Shown here one piece after another: positions 9,023-16,819 of a stretch of 64,000 bases of DNA. Source of the stretch: Pseudomonas brenneri (GTDB lineage: Bacteria > Pseudomonadota > Gammaproteobacteria > Pseudomonadales > Pseudomonadaceae); contig NZ_VFIL01000006.1 in assembly GCF_007858285.1 (NCBI RefSeq), positions 310,001 through 374,000 on the forward strand. Reading direction: 5' to 3'. The notes below the pieces were generated by a model. It saw nothing but the letters and a program-made list of their open reading frames with translations. It ran no database searches and had not been told where the DNA came from. A program made the position numbers and the translations under genes. Each line of letters opens with the position of its first letter. The first letter of the stretch is position 1.

Positions 9023-9468
9023 TCAGAGTCCATCATTTCGCGTTTATTGGCTGCTTGTTATCAAGCCTTTCTGCGTGTGCCGAGCCTCAAGATCAAATAG
9101 CGACGCCATCCGTTGCCGCGGCCCAGATCGTCTCAATAAATGGGCAACTACTGACCCTGGAAAACGACCAACAGCGCTGCGTATTACGCAAACCAGACCA
9201 AAACATATTGCCACTCGACATGCCGTGGCCCTGCCAATTTACGGTTGACCAACAAGGCAAATCGCATGTCGAGACCTTCGGTAAGGTTCCCATTGTGATC
9301 GTTATTCATACGGCGGCAGACCCTGAGAACAGTGACAGGTGTCGCTCTGAGTACCGCGCCATACGCCAGATCAATGGCCAACTCGAACCCTCAATAATCG
9401 CTCGTGGCGGTAGTTGCATGGTTGGCACAGGTGATCAGAAAAATTATACGGGCCTATTCATTTGGTAA
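9019..9468 (+). CDS. tai4: Tai4-family immunity lipoprotein, copy a
   Basis: This should neutralise Tae4 copy a in the periplasm of the producer. The 149-residue protein has a signal sequence and lipobox (CLLSSLSAC), so acylation at Cys20 is likely. The mature part has paired cysteines (DQQRCVLRKPDQNILPLDMPWPCQF; SDRCRSEYRAI; GGSCMVG), a pattern shared with copy b at 10202. It overlaps the effector by 4 bases. At its 3' end the coding sequence (ending IW) overlaps a remnant of the tssE start, just as copy b overlaps the real tssE. It is clearly diverged from copy b, so each immunity protein probably matches its own effector. Confidence 0.88.
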   Translation: MIRVHHFAFIGCLLSSLSACAEPQDQIATPSVAAAQIVSINGQLLTLENDQQRCVLRKPDQNILPLDMPWPCQFTVDQQGKSHVETFGKVPIVIVIHTAADPENSDRCRSEYRAIRQINGQLEPSIIARGGSCMVGTGDQKNYTGLFIW

Positions 9469-9639
9469 CCGAAATCGCCACCCGCGACCGCCTGCAACCG
9501 TCCCTTTTGGACCGGTTGACCGACGACGAGCCGAGCATCCTGCGCCACACTCGGCGGGCCAAGGCGCGCGTGGCCCAGGGCGAGATGAATCACAGCACCT
9601 TGAGGTTCGAGATCGAGGGCGACCTGTGGATGCCGCCAC
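9462..9639 (+). pseudogene. Truncated, internally deleted tssE remnant
   Basis: The first 24 codons repeat the start of the intact tssE at 10630 ([20 protein letters not shown], then DEPS). The sequence then jumps to ILRHT and continues as far as FEIEGDLW before breaking off. About 88 codons of the intact gene are missing. The deletion ends fall in a short shared sequence, GAGCCG(A/C)GC, present at both edges in the intact gene, so slippage or short-homology deletion is likely. The start codon is TTG where intact tssE has GTG. In frame it reads through into 9749 as a 95-residue chimera, which is unlikely to be functional. Confidence 0.88.
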
Positions 9640-9672
9640 GGCTGGAATATCCGTTCCAACACCCAGCATTGA
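9640..9672 (+). pseudogene. Remnant of the hcp 3' end
   Basis: The sequence reads GWNIRSNTQH-stop in the hcp frame, matching the final codons GWNIRSNTKR of hcp at 8451-8483. It is joined directly to the tssE remnant on the left. On the right it continues into a copy of the hcp terminator and the tae4 leader. It marks the junction of an ancestral duplication or recombination. Confidence 0.9.
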
Positions 9673-9678
9673 TACGAA

Positions 9679-9708
9679 GCCCCATGGCGCCGCGCGCCGG
9701 TTTTTTTG
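9679..9708 (+). terminator. Decayed copy of the hcp terminator
   Basis: This is homologous to the terminator at 8491-8519. The GGCGC/GCGCC core and the T run survive but the outer CCCC/GGGG pairing is reduced by substitutions. It is probably weaker and may let transcription pass into tae4 copy b and tssE-H. Confidence 0.55.
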
Positions 9709-9752
9709 GTGCTTGCTCGAATTTCGACCTTCTCCTTTTCGGTATCTGAGTC

Positions 9753-10202
9753 ATGGCCAAACCTTCGTTTATCAATTTGTGGAACAGCTATCCGCGCTAC
9801 ACCCATACCGACCCCGCCTGCAGCGGTCCCTGGGCGAACCAGTGCGCCATTCGCGTGAGCATTGCGCTGTGTGGCGAACGCACGCTACCAGTCAACTCGT
9901 CGACCTATAACCTCGGCCCACTCTGTGCGCATGGACACGCCCGGGGTGCAGAGTCGCTGGCACACTGGCTGTCGAAAAAGCGCCAGCTCAGCCCACCAAA
10001 AACCTATACCAACAGCGTGGCCGACCGCGCCACGTTGCGGGGCAAGACCGGCATCATCTTCTTCAAGGACTGCTACCAGACCAATACTGATCGGGCTGGC
10101 CAGCCCACTGGCGACCATATCGACCTGTGGAACCGTGGCCTGACCAAGAGCGGTGACCTGTCCTCAAGTGCCAAGGAAATCTGGTTCTGGGAGCTTTTGT
10201 AA
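9753..10202 (+). CDS. tae4: Tae4-family T6SS peptidoglycan amidase effector, copy b
   Basis: This is the second amidase effector, 149 residues. It has Cys31 in ANQCAIR and His122 in TGDHIDLWNRG as the catalytic pair, and Cys58/Cys107 at the disulfide positions. The start and the IWFWEL end match copy a, but the sequence between is diverged (for example KTYTNSVADRATLRGKTGIIFFKDCYQTNTDRAG against the copy a segment LGGSSEERRKLMDKKGLVFFKDCFQQLGESP). GC content is closer to the rest of the T6SS locus, so this may be the older resident allele (inference). Its TAA stop overlaps the ATG of its immunity gene. Confidence 0.92.
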   Translation: MAKPSFINLWNSYPRYTHTDPACSGPWANQCAIRVSIALCGERTLPVNSSTYNLGPLCAHGHARGAESLAHWLSKKRQLSPPKTYTNSVADRATLRGKTGIIFFKDCYQTNTDRAGQPTGDHIDLWNRGLTKSGDLSSSAKEIWFWELL

Positions 10203-10636
10203 TGCGTAGGCCTTTTGTTTTTGCGGCCCTGGCCGCGAGCCTTGTAAGCCTGAGTGCGTGCGCGGCGGAAGACGTACCAACACCAACCGCTGCCACACAA
10301 GCGATGTTTGTCGACCAGCCCCTGAGCCTGGTAGATGATCAAGGTCGCTGCACGCTGGTCAAGCCCGACCAGACTCGCATGCAGTTAGACATGGAGTGGC
10401 CTTGCAGCTTCAGCCTGGATGCACAGCAGAAGCTACGCGTAGAGACGTTCAACAACACCCCGATTTTTGCAGTTTGGCGTAGCGAGCATATGCCCGCGCC
10501 CAGCCATGACTGCCTCAGCAAGATGCAAGCTGTTCGCCAGTATCAAGGGATTTTTGAGGCGGGGGCAGTTAGCACCTTTGCGGCCTGCGGCTCGGGTGGC
10601 GACCAAAAAATGTATGTAGCGCCCTTCACGTGGTAA
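10202..10636 (+). CDS. tai4: Tai4-family immunity lipoprotein, copy b
   Basis: This is the periplasmic immunity protein for Tae4 copy b, 144 residues. The signal peptide ends in a lipobox (SLVSLSAC), giving a probable lipoprotein acylated at Cys20. Cysteines at [32 protein letters not shown] and AACGSG match the copy a layout. The start overlaps the effector stop. The end overlaps the GTG start of tssE by 7 bases, so the structural gene tssE is probably translated by coupling to the immunity gene. Confidence 0.88.
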   Translation: MRRPFVFAALAASLVSLSACAAEDVPTPTAATQAMFVDQPLSLVDDQGRCTLVKPDQTRMQLDMEWPCSFSLDAQQKLRVETFNNTPIFAVWRSEHMPAPSHDCLSKMQAVRQYQGIFEAGAVSTFAACGSGGDQKMYVAPFTW

Positions 10637-11145
10637 CCGAAATCGCCACCCGCGACCGTCTGCAACCGTCCCTGCTGGACCGGTTGACCGACGACGAGCC
10701 GAGCAATCCCAAGGAAAGTGCGGACAAGCGCGTGCTGTCCCTGACCCAGCTCAAAGCCTCGGTGCTGCGGGACCTGGCGTGGCTGCTCAATACCACGTCG
10801 CTGCTCAATGCCGATGCCACGCTGCACACCCCGGCCGGTACATCCGTGGTCAATTACGGCCTGCCGGCGCTGGCGGGCAACAGTGCGTCGAGCGTCGATA
10901 TCAATGCCCTGGAGGCCTCGATCTACCAGGCAATTGCCACCTTTGAGCCGCGCATCCTGCGCCACACCCTGCGGGTCAAGGCGCGTGTGGCCCATGGCGA
11001 GATGAACCACAACGCCTTGTGTTTCGAGATCGAAGGCGACCTGTGGGCCCAGCCCGTGCCCTTGCGCCTGCTGCTGCAGACCGACCTGGACCTGGAGTCC
11101 GGCCACGTACGCGTGGTCAACGCCGACCAGCGGAGGCGCCCATGA
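10630..11145 (+). CDS. tssE: T6SS baseplate protein TssE
   Basis: TssE is the gp25-like baseplate component. The 171-residue protein starts at a GTG inside the final codons of tai4 copy b. No other plausible in-frame start exists before the conserved [18 protein letters not shown]. The gp25/lysozyme-like domain follows ([54 protein letters not shown]). It overlaps the tssF start by 4 bases. A broken copy of its head lies at 9462. Confidence 0.95.
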   Translation: MVTEIATRDRLQPSLLDRLTDDEPSNPKESADKRVLSLTQLKASVLRDLAWLLNTTSLLNADATLHTPAGTSVVNYGLPALAGNSASSVDINALEASIYQAIATFEPRILRHTLRVKARVAHGEMNHNALCFEIEGDLWAQPVPLRLLLQTDLDLESGHVRVVNADQRRRP

Positions 11146-12998
11146 ACCCGCGCCTGCTGGAGCTGTATAACCAGGAGCTGCACCACGTGCGCGAGAGCGC
11201 CGCGGAGTTCGCCAAGGAATACCCGAAGATCGCCAGTCGGCTGACCCTGTCCGGCATGGACTGCGCCGACCCGTACGTCGAGCGCCTGCTCGAAGGCTTC
11301 GCGTATCTCACCGCCCGGGTGCAACTCAAACTCGATGCCGAGTACCCGACCTTCACCCATAACCTGCTGGAAATCGCCTACCCGCACTACCTGGCGCCGA
11401 CCCCGTCGATGACCGTGGTGCAGTTGCAGGCCGATCCCGATGAAGGTTCGCTGGCCAGCGGTTTTCCACTGCCCCGCGACACCGTGCTGCGCGCAGCCCT
11501 TGGCCGCGAAACCCAGACCTGCTGCGAGTACCGCACCGCCCACCCGGTGATGCTGTGGCCGTTGCAGGTCAGCCAGGCCGATTACTTCGGCAACCCGTCC
11601 GCCGTACTCGGGCGCCTGGCCGCCAGAGAGCCCAAGGCCAAGGCCGGGCTGCGCCTGACCCTGCGCACCGGCGCCGAGCTGCCCTTCAACAGCCTGGCCC
11701 TGGACAATCTGCCGCTGTACCTGAGCGGCGCCGATGAGCAGCCGTTCCGCCTCTACGAGCAATTGCTGGGCAATGTCTGCGCGGTGTTTGCGCGCCAGCC
11801 CGGCAGTGACTGGGTGGAACGCCTGCCGCAGGACGCGTTGCGCTCGCGCGGGTTCGACGACGCCGATGCGGCGATGCCGGTGGTATCGCGAGCCTTCCAG
11901 GGTTACCGCCTGCTGCAGGAATACTTCGCCCTGCCCCATCGTTACCTGTTCGTCGAGTTCACCGAACTGAGCCGCGCCGTACAACGCTGCGATGGCCAGG
12001 AGCTGGAGCTGATCGTACTGTTCGACCGCCACGATCCGAGCCTGGAAGGCAGTGTTGGCGCAACGCAGTTCGTGCCCTTCTGCACCCCGGCGATCAACCT
12101 GTTCCCCAAGCGGGTAGACCGCATTCACTTGTCCGAACGGGTCAACGAACACCATGTGATTGCCGACCGCACCCGGCCCATGGATTTTGAAATTCACTCC
12201 CTGAGCGGCATCACCGGCCACGGCACCGGGCCGGAGCAACCCTTCTTGCCGTTCTACGCCGTGCGTGATCCGTCGCGCTACGGCCGCGACCAGACTTACT
12301 ACAGCGTGCGCCGCGAGCCGCGCGTGCTGTCCAGCGACCAGCGGCGCAATGGTCCGCGCTCCACTTACGTGGGCAGCGAGACCTTTGTCAGCCTGGTGGA
12401 CAGCCAGCAGGCGCCCTACCGCCACGACCTGCGTCAATTGGGCGTGACCGCGCTGTGCACCAACCGCGACCTGCCGTTGTTCATGAGCGTGGGCAACGGC
12501 AAGACCGACTTCACCCTGGCCGACAGTGCCCCGGTAATGGCGGTGCGCTGCGTGGCCGGCCCCAGCCGGCCGCGCGCCAGCCACGCCCACGATGCCAAGG
12601 CCTGGCGCCTGATCAGCCAGTTGTCGCTCAACTACCTGTCCCTGAGCGAGGGCCAAGGTGCCGCGGCGTTGCGTGAGCTGCTGCGCCTGTATGGCGACAG
12701 CAACGACGCGGCCCTGCAATTGCAGATCGAAGGCCTGCGCGAGGTCACTAGCAAAGCGGTGACCCGGCGCCTGCCGATGCCCGGCCCGATCGTGTTTGGC
12801 CGGGGCCTGGAAATCACCCTGGAATTTGATGAAAACGCGTTCCGCGGCACCGGCGTGTTCCTGCTCGGCGCAGTGCTGGAACGCTTCCTGGCGCGTTACG
12901 TGTCGATCAACAGTTTTACCGAGACGGTGATCCGTACCACCGAACGCGGCGAGATCATGCGATGGAAAGCCAAGCCCGGACGGCGTCCGACCCTGTGA
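11142..12998 (+). CDS. tssF: T6SS baseplate protein TssF
   Basis: TssF (ImpG/VasA) forms the baseplate wedge with TssG and TssK. I chose the ATG at 11142, preceded by GGAGG, giving 618 residues starting [34 protein letters not shown], a family hallmark. A longer frame to 11019 lies wholly within tssE. The C-terminal [45 protein letters not shown] is also typical. It overlaps tssE by 4 bases and tssG by 37. Confidence 0.96.
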   Translation: MNPRLLELYNQELHHVRESAAEFAKEYPKIASRLTLSGMDCADPYVERLLEGFAYLTARVQLKLDAEYPTFTHNLLEIAYPHYLAPTPSMTVVQLQADPDEGSLASGFPLPRDTVLRAALGRETQTCCEYRTAHPVMLWPLQVSQADYFGNPSAVLGRLAAREPKAKAGLRLTLRTGAELPFNSLALDNLPLYLSGADEQPFRLYEQLLGNVCAVFARQPGSDWVERLPQDALRSRGFDDADAAMPVVSRAFQGYRLLQEYFALPHRYLFVEFTELSRAVQRCDGQELELIVLFDRHDPSLEGSVGATQFVPFCTPAINLFPKRVDRIHLSERVNEHHVIADRTRPMDFEIHSLSGITGHGTGPEQPFLPFYAVRDPSRYGRDQTYYSVRREPRVLSSDQRRNGPRSTYVGSETFVSLVDSQQAPYRHDLRQLGVTALCTNRDLPLFMSVGNGKTDFTLADSAPVMAVRCVAGPSRPRASHAHDAKAWRLISQLSLNYLSLSEGQGAAALRELLRLYGDSNDAALQLQIEGLREVTSKAVTRRLPMPGPIVFGRGLEITLEFDENAFRGTGVFLLGAVLERFLARYVSINSFTETVIRTTERGEIMRWKAKPGRRPTL

Positions 12999-14005
12999 GT
13001 ACCCTGGATGCGATGCATCAGGAGCCCTGGGAATATGACTTCTTCCAGGCCCTGCGCCGTATCGAGTGCGAATCGGCCCACCTGCCGCGCCTGGGGCATT
13101 CCCTGCGCCTGGCCGATGATCCGCTGCGCCTCGGGCAACGGGCTGACTGCACCTTCGCGCCGGCCACCCTGGCGTCGGTGGATCCCGGCGGCGACGGCAC
13201 ACCTGCGCGCCTGGAGCAGTTCTTTTTCGGCCTCGGCGGCCCCAACGGCCCGCTGCCGCTGCACATCACCGAGTACGTGCGCGAACGCCAGCGCAACAGC
13301 GCCGACAGCACCAGCAAACGTTTCCTGGATGTGTTCCACCATCGCCTGCTGACTCTGTTCTATCGGGCCTGGGCCGAGGCGCGGCCGACCGTCAGCCATG
13401 ATCGGCCCGACGATGACTACTGGTCCGCCCGCCTCGCGGCGCTCAGTGGCCGCGGCATGCCCAGCCTGCTCGGCCAGGGCCTGATCCCCGACACGGCAAA
13501 GCTGCACTACAGCGGCCACCTCTCGGCGCAAACCCGCTACCCGGACGGCTTGAAGGCGATTCTCGGCGAGTATTTCGGCCTGCCGGTCGAAATTGAAGAG
13601 TACGTCGGCCAATGGCTGGAGCTGCCCGAGCGCAGCCGGGTCAGCGTCAGTGCCAATCAGCTGGGCGTGGACTTCTGCCTGGGCAGCCATGTGTGGGATC
13701 GCCAGCACAAATTCCGCATCCGTCTCGGGCCCCTGACGCTCGACGACTACATGGGCATGCTGCCCGGCAGCCAGCCGTTCAATGAGCTGGTGGCCTGGGT
13801 CGCCGAATACCTGGGCCATGAACTGGACTGGGACCTGAACCTGATTCTCCAACAACCGCAAGTGCCACCGTTGCAGCTCAACGGGCAGTTTCGGTTGGGT
13901 TTCAACACCTGGCTCGGCCAACCCGGGCAGGACGCCAACGACCTAATCCTGGCCCGGCATTACGCCGATCAGGCCACCACCTCAAGGAATCCAGAGCATG
14001 GGTGA
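12962..14005 (+). CDS. tssG: T6SS baseplate protein TssG
   Basis: TssG (ImpH/VasB) is the second wedge protein. The 347-residue protein shows WEYDFFQALRRIECE near the start, then FGLGGPNGPLPLHITEYVRER and FLDVFHHRLLTLFYRAWAEARP, all typical of the family. The C-terminus is FRLGFNTWLGQ. The start overlaps the end of tssF and the stop overlaps the start of tssH, so the genes are tightly coupled. Confidence 0.96.
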   Translation: MESQARTASDPVSTLDAMHQEPWEYDFFQALRRIECESAHLPRLGHSLRLADDPLRLGQRADCTFAPATLASVDPGGDGTPARLEQFFFGLGGPNGPLPLHITEYVRERQRNSADSTSKRFLDVFHHRLLTLFYRAWAEARPTVSHDRPDDDYWSARLAALSGRGMPSLLGQGLIPDTAKLHYSGHLSAQTRYPDGLKAILGEYFGLPVEIEEYVGQWLELPERSRVSVSANQLGVDFCLGSHVWDRQHKFRIRLGPLTLDDYMGMLPGSQPFNELVAWVAEYLGHELDWDLNLILQQPQVPPLQLNGQFRLGFNTWLGQPGQDANDLILARHYADQATTSRNPEHG

Positions 14006-16661
14006 AATCAGTCGCGCCGCGCTGTTCGGCAAACTCAACAGCGTGGCCTACAAGGCCATCGAAGCCGCCACGGTGTTCTGCAAATTGCGCGGTAACCCCT
14101 ACGTGGAGCTGGCCCATTGGTTCCACCAGTTGCTGCAACTGCAGGATTCGGACCTGCATCGCATCATCCGCCAGTTCAACGTCGAGCCGGCGCGCCTGGC
14201 CCGTGACCTTACCGAAGCCCTGGACCGCCTGCCCCGTGGCTCAACGTCGATCACCGACCTGTCCTCCCATGTGGAAGAAGCCGTGGAACGCGGCTGGGTG
14301 TACGGCAGCCTGATGTTTGGCGAAAGCCAGGTGCGCACCGGCTACCTGGTGCTGGGAATCCTGAAGACGCCAAGCCTGCGGCATGCGCTGCTGGGCTTGT
14401 CTGCGGAATTCGACAAGATCAAGGCCGAGGCCCTGAGCGAACGCTTTGATGAATATGTCGGTGATTCGCCGGAAAACGCCCTGAGCGCCAGTGATGGTTT
14501 CAACGCCGGCAGTGTGCCGGGCGAGGCCAGTGGTGCCATGGCGCCGAGTGCCATGGGCAAACAGGAAGCCCTCAAGCGTTTTACCGTGGACCTGACCGAA
14601 CAGGCACGCAGCGGCAAGCTCGACCCGATCGTGGGGCGTGACGAAGAGATCCGCCAACTGGTGGACATCCTGATGCGTCGGCGCCAGAACAACCCAATCC
14701 TCACCGGTGAAGCCGGGGTGGGCAAGACCGCCGTGGTCGAAGGTTTTGCCCTGCGCATCGTCGCCGGCGACGTGCCGCCGGCGTTGAAAGACGTGGAGCT
14801 GCGCAGCCTCGATGTGGGCCTGCTGCAAGCCGGCGCCAGCATGAAAGGCGAATTCGAACAGCGCCTGCGCCAAGTCATCGAAGACGTCCAGGCCTCGCCA
14901 AAACCGATCATCTTGTTTATCGACGAGGCCCACACCCTGGTCGGTGCCGGTGGCGCCGCCGGCACCGGTGATGCGGCCAACCTGCTCAAGCCGGCCCTGG
15001 CCCGTGGCACCTTGCGCACCGTGGCTGCCACGACCTGGGCCGAGTACAAGAAGCACATCGAGAAAGACCCGGCGCTGACCCGGCGCTTCCAGGTGGTGCA
15101 AGTGGCCGAGCCGTCGGAAGACAAGGCGTTGCTGATGATGCGTGGCGTGGCCTCGACCATGGAAAAGCACCACCAGGTGCAGATCCTCGATGAAGCCCTG
15201 GAAGCTTCGGTGAAGCTGTCCCACCGCTATATTCCGGCACGCCAGTTGCCAGATAAATCCGTGAGCCTGCTGGACACCGCCTGCGCCCGCGTCGCCATCA
15301 GCCTGCACGCGGTGCCGGCCGAGGTGGACGACAGCCGTCGCCGCATCGAAGCCCTGGAAACCGAACTGCAAATCATCGCCCGCGAGCATGCCATCGGCAT
15401 CGCCATTGGCACACGCCAGAGCAACAGCGAAGCCTTGCTGACTGCCGAGCGCGAGCGCCTGGCAACCCTGGAAAACCGCTGGGCCGAAGAGAAAGCCCTG
15501 GTCGACGAGTTGCTCGCCACCCGCGCGACCCTGCGCGAGAAAGCGGGCGTTGTCGACAGCGGCAACGACCAATTGCGTGCGCAACTGGTGGACCTGCAAC
15601 AGCGCCTCAGCGCCCTGCAAGGTGAAACCCCGCTGATCTTGCCGACCGTGGATTACCAGGCCGTGGCCTCGGTGGTCGCCGACTGGACCGGCATTCCGGT
15701 GGGCCGCATGGCGCGCAATGAGCTGGAGACGGTGCTCAACCTCGACCAGCACCTGAAAAAACGCATCATCGGCCAGGACCACGCCTTGCAGATGATCGCC
15801 AAGCGCATCCAGACCTCCCGCGCCGGCCTCGACAACCCGAGCAAGCCGATTGGCGTGTTCATGCTGGCCGGCACCTCGGGCGTGGGCAAGACCGAAACCG
15901 CCCTGGCCCTAGCCGAAGCCATGTACGGCGGCGAGCAGAACGTGATCACCATCAATATGAGTGAGTTCCAGGAAGCCCACACCGTGTCGACGCTCAAGGG
16001 CGCGCCACCGGGTTATATCGGCTATGGCGAAGGCGGCGTGCTGACCGAAGCCGTGCGGCGCAAACCCTACAGCGTGGTGCTGCTGGACGAGGTGGAAAAA
16101 GCCCACCCGGACGTGCATGAGATCTTCTTCCAGGTCTTCGACAAGGGCGTGATGGAGGACGGCGAAGGCCGGGTGATCGACTTCAAGAACACCTTGATCC
16201 TGCTGACCACCAACGCCGGCACCGAGCTGATTTCCCACGTCTGCAAAGACCCGGCAAACGTGCCCGACCCGGAGGAAATCGCCAAGGCCCTGCGCCAGCC
16301 GCTGCTGGAGATTTTCCCGCCGGCCCTGCTCGGGCGCCTGGTGACGATTCCGTATTACCCGCTCAGCGACGTGATGCTCAAGGCGATCACCCGCCTGCAA
16401 CTGGACCGCATCAAGAAGCGCGTGGAAAACACCCACAAAGTCGCGTTCGACTACGACGACGCGGTGATCGACCTGATCGTCTCACGCTGCACCGAAACCG
16501 AAAGCGGCGGGCGGATGATCGACACCATCCTGACCAACAGCCTGCTGCCGGACATGAGCCGCGAGTTCCTCACGCGCATGCTTGAAGGCAAGGCGCTGGC
16601 GGGGGTGCGGATCAGCAGCCGGGACAACGAATTGCACTACGACTTCAGCGACGCCGATTGA
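13998..16661 (+). CDS. tssH: T6SS sheath-recycling AAA+ ATPase TssH (ClpV)
   Basis: ClpV disassembles contracted TssBC sheaths. The 887-residue protein has the N-terminal ClpN domain (about 1-150), then two AAA+ modules. The first has Walker A GEAGVGKT near 237 and Walker B IILFIDEAH. The second has GTSGVGKT near 625 and VVLLDEVEKAH. A coiled-coil middle region lies at about 440-545. It starts 8 bases inside the end of tssG. No disruption was seen. Confidence 0.96.
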   Translation: MGEISRAALFGKLNSVAYKAIEAATVFCKLRGNPYVELAHWFHQLLQLQDSDLHRIIRQFNVEPARLARDLTEALDRLPRGSTSITDLSSHVEEAVERGWVYGSLMFGESQVRTGYLVLGILKTPSLRHALLGLSAEFDKIKAEALSERFDEYVGDSPENALSASDGFNAGSVPGEASGAMAPSAMGKQEALKRFTVDLTEQARSGKLDPIVGRDEEIRQLVDILMRRRQNNPILTGEAGVGKTAVVEGFALRIVAGDVPPALKDVELRSLDVGLLQAGASMKGEFEQRLRQVIEDVQASPKPIILFIDEAHTLVGAGGAAGTGDAANLLKPALARGTLRTVAATTWAEYKKHIEKDPALTRRFQVVQVAEPSEDKALLMMRGVASTMEKHHQVQILDEALEASVKLSHRYIPARQLPDKSVSLLDTACARVAISLHAVPAEVDDSRRRIEALETELQIIAREHAIGIAIGTRQSNSEALLTAERERLATLENRWAEEKALVDELLATRATLREKAGVVDSGNDQLRAQLVDLQQRLSALQGETPLILPTVDYQAVASVVADWTGIPVGRMARNELETVLNLDQHLKKRIIGQDHALQMIAKRIQTSRAGLDNPSKPIGVFMLAGTSGVGKTETALALAEAMYGGEQNVITINMSEFQEAHTVSTLKGAPPGYIGYGEGGVLTEAVRRKPYSVVLLDEVEKAHPDVHEIFFQVFDKGVMEDGEGRVIDFKNTLILLTTNAGTELISHVCKDPANVPDPEEIAKALRQPLLEIFPPALLGRLVTIPYYPLSDVMLKAITRLQLDRIKKRVENTHKVAFDYDDAVIDLIVSRCTETESGGRMIDTILTNSLLPDMSREFLTRMLEGKALAGVRISSRDNELHYDFSDAD

Positions 16662-16682
16662 CCTGACGCAATGCAATCCAAA

Positions 16683-16773
16683 TGTGGGAGCGGGCTTGCT
16701 CGCGAAAACGGTGTGTCAGTTGATGCATCCGGTGACTGATTCACCGCATTCGCGAGCAAGCCCGCTCCCACAT
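16683..16773. repeat. REP pair (GTGGGAGCGGGC type)
   Basis: Two inverted extragenic palindromes (GTGGGAGCGGGCTTGCTCGC and its complement) separate tssH from vgrG. They mark a break between the core T6SS operon and the vgrG-eag-rhs effector module. Confidence 0.9.
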
Positions 16774-16819
16774 TTCTGAGTCGGTTTCTTCAGTCATTAC
16801 GGTATTTACGGGACCACCA

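Noticed and set aside
9462..9749. A new 95-residue chimeric gene made of tssE head and hcp tail
   Set aside because: The hcp-derived part is read out of its own frame, the gp25 core is deleted and the start is TTG. It is best treated as a recombination scar.
10923..13202. Minus-strand frame of 759 codons opposite tssF
   Set aside because: It lies antisense to tssE, tssF and tssG, which have strong family matches and overlapping starts.
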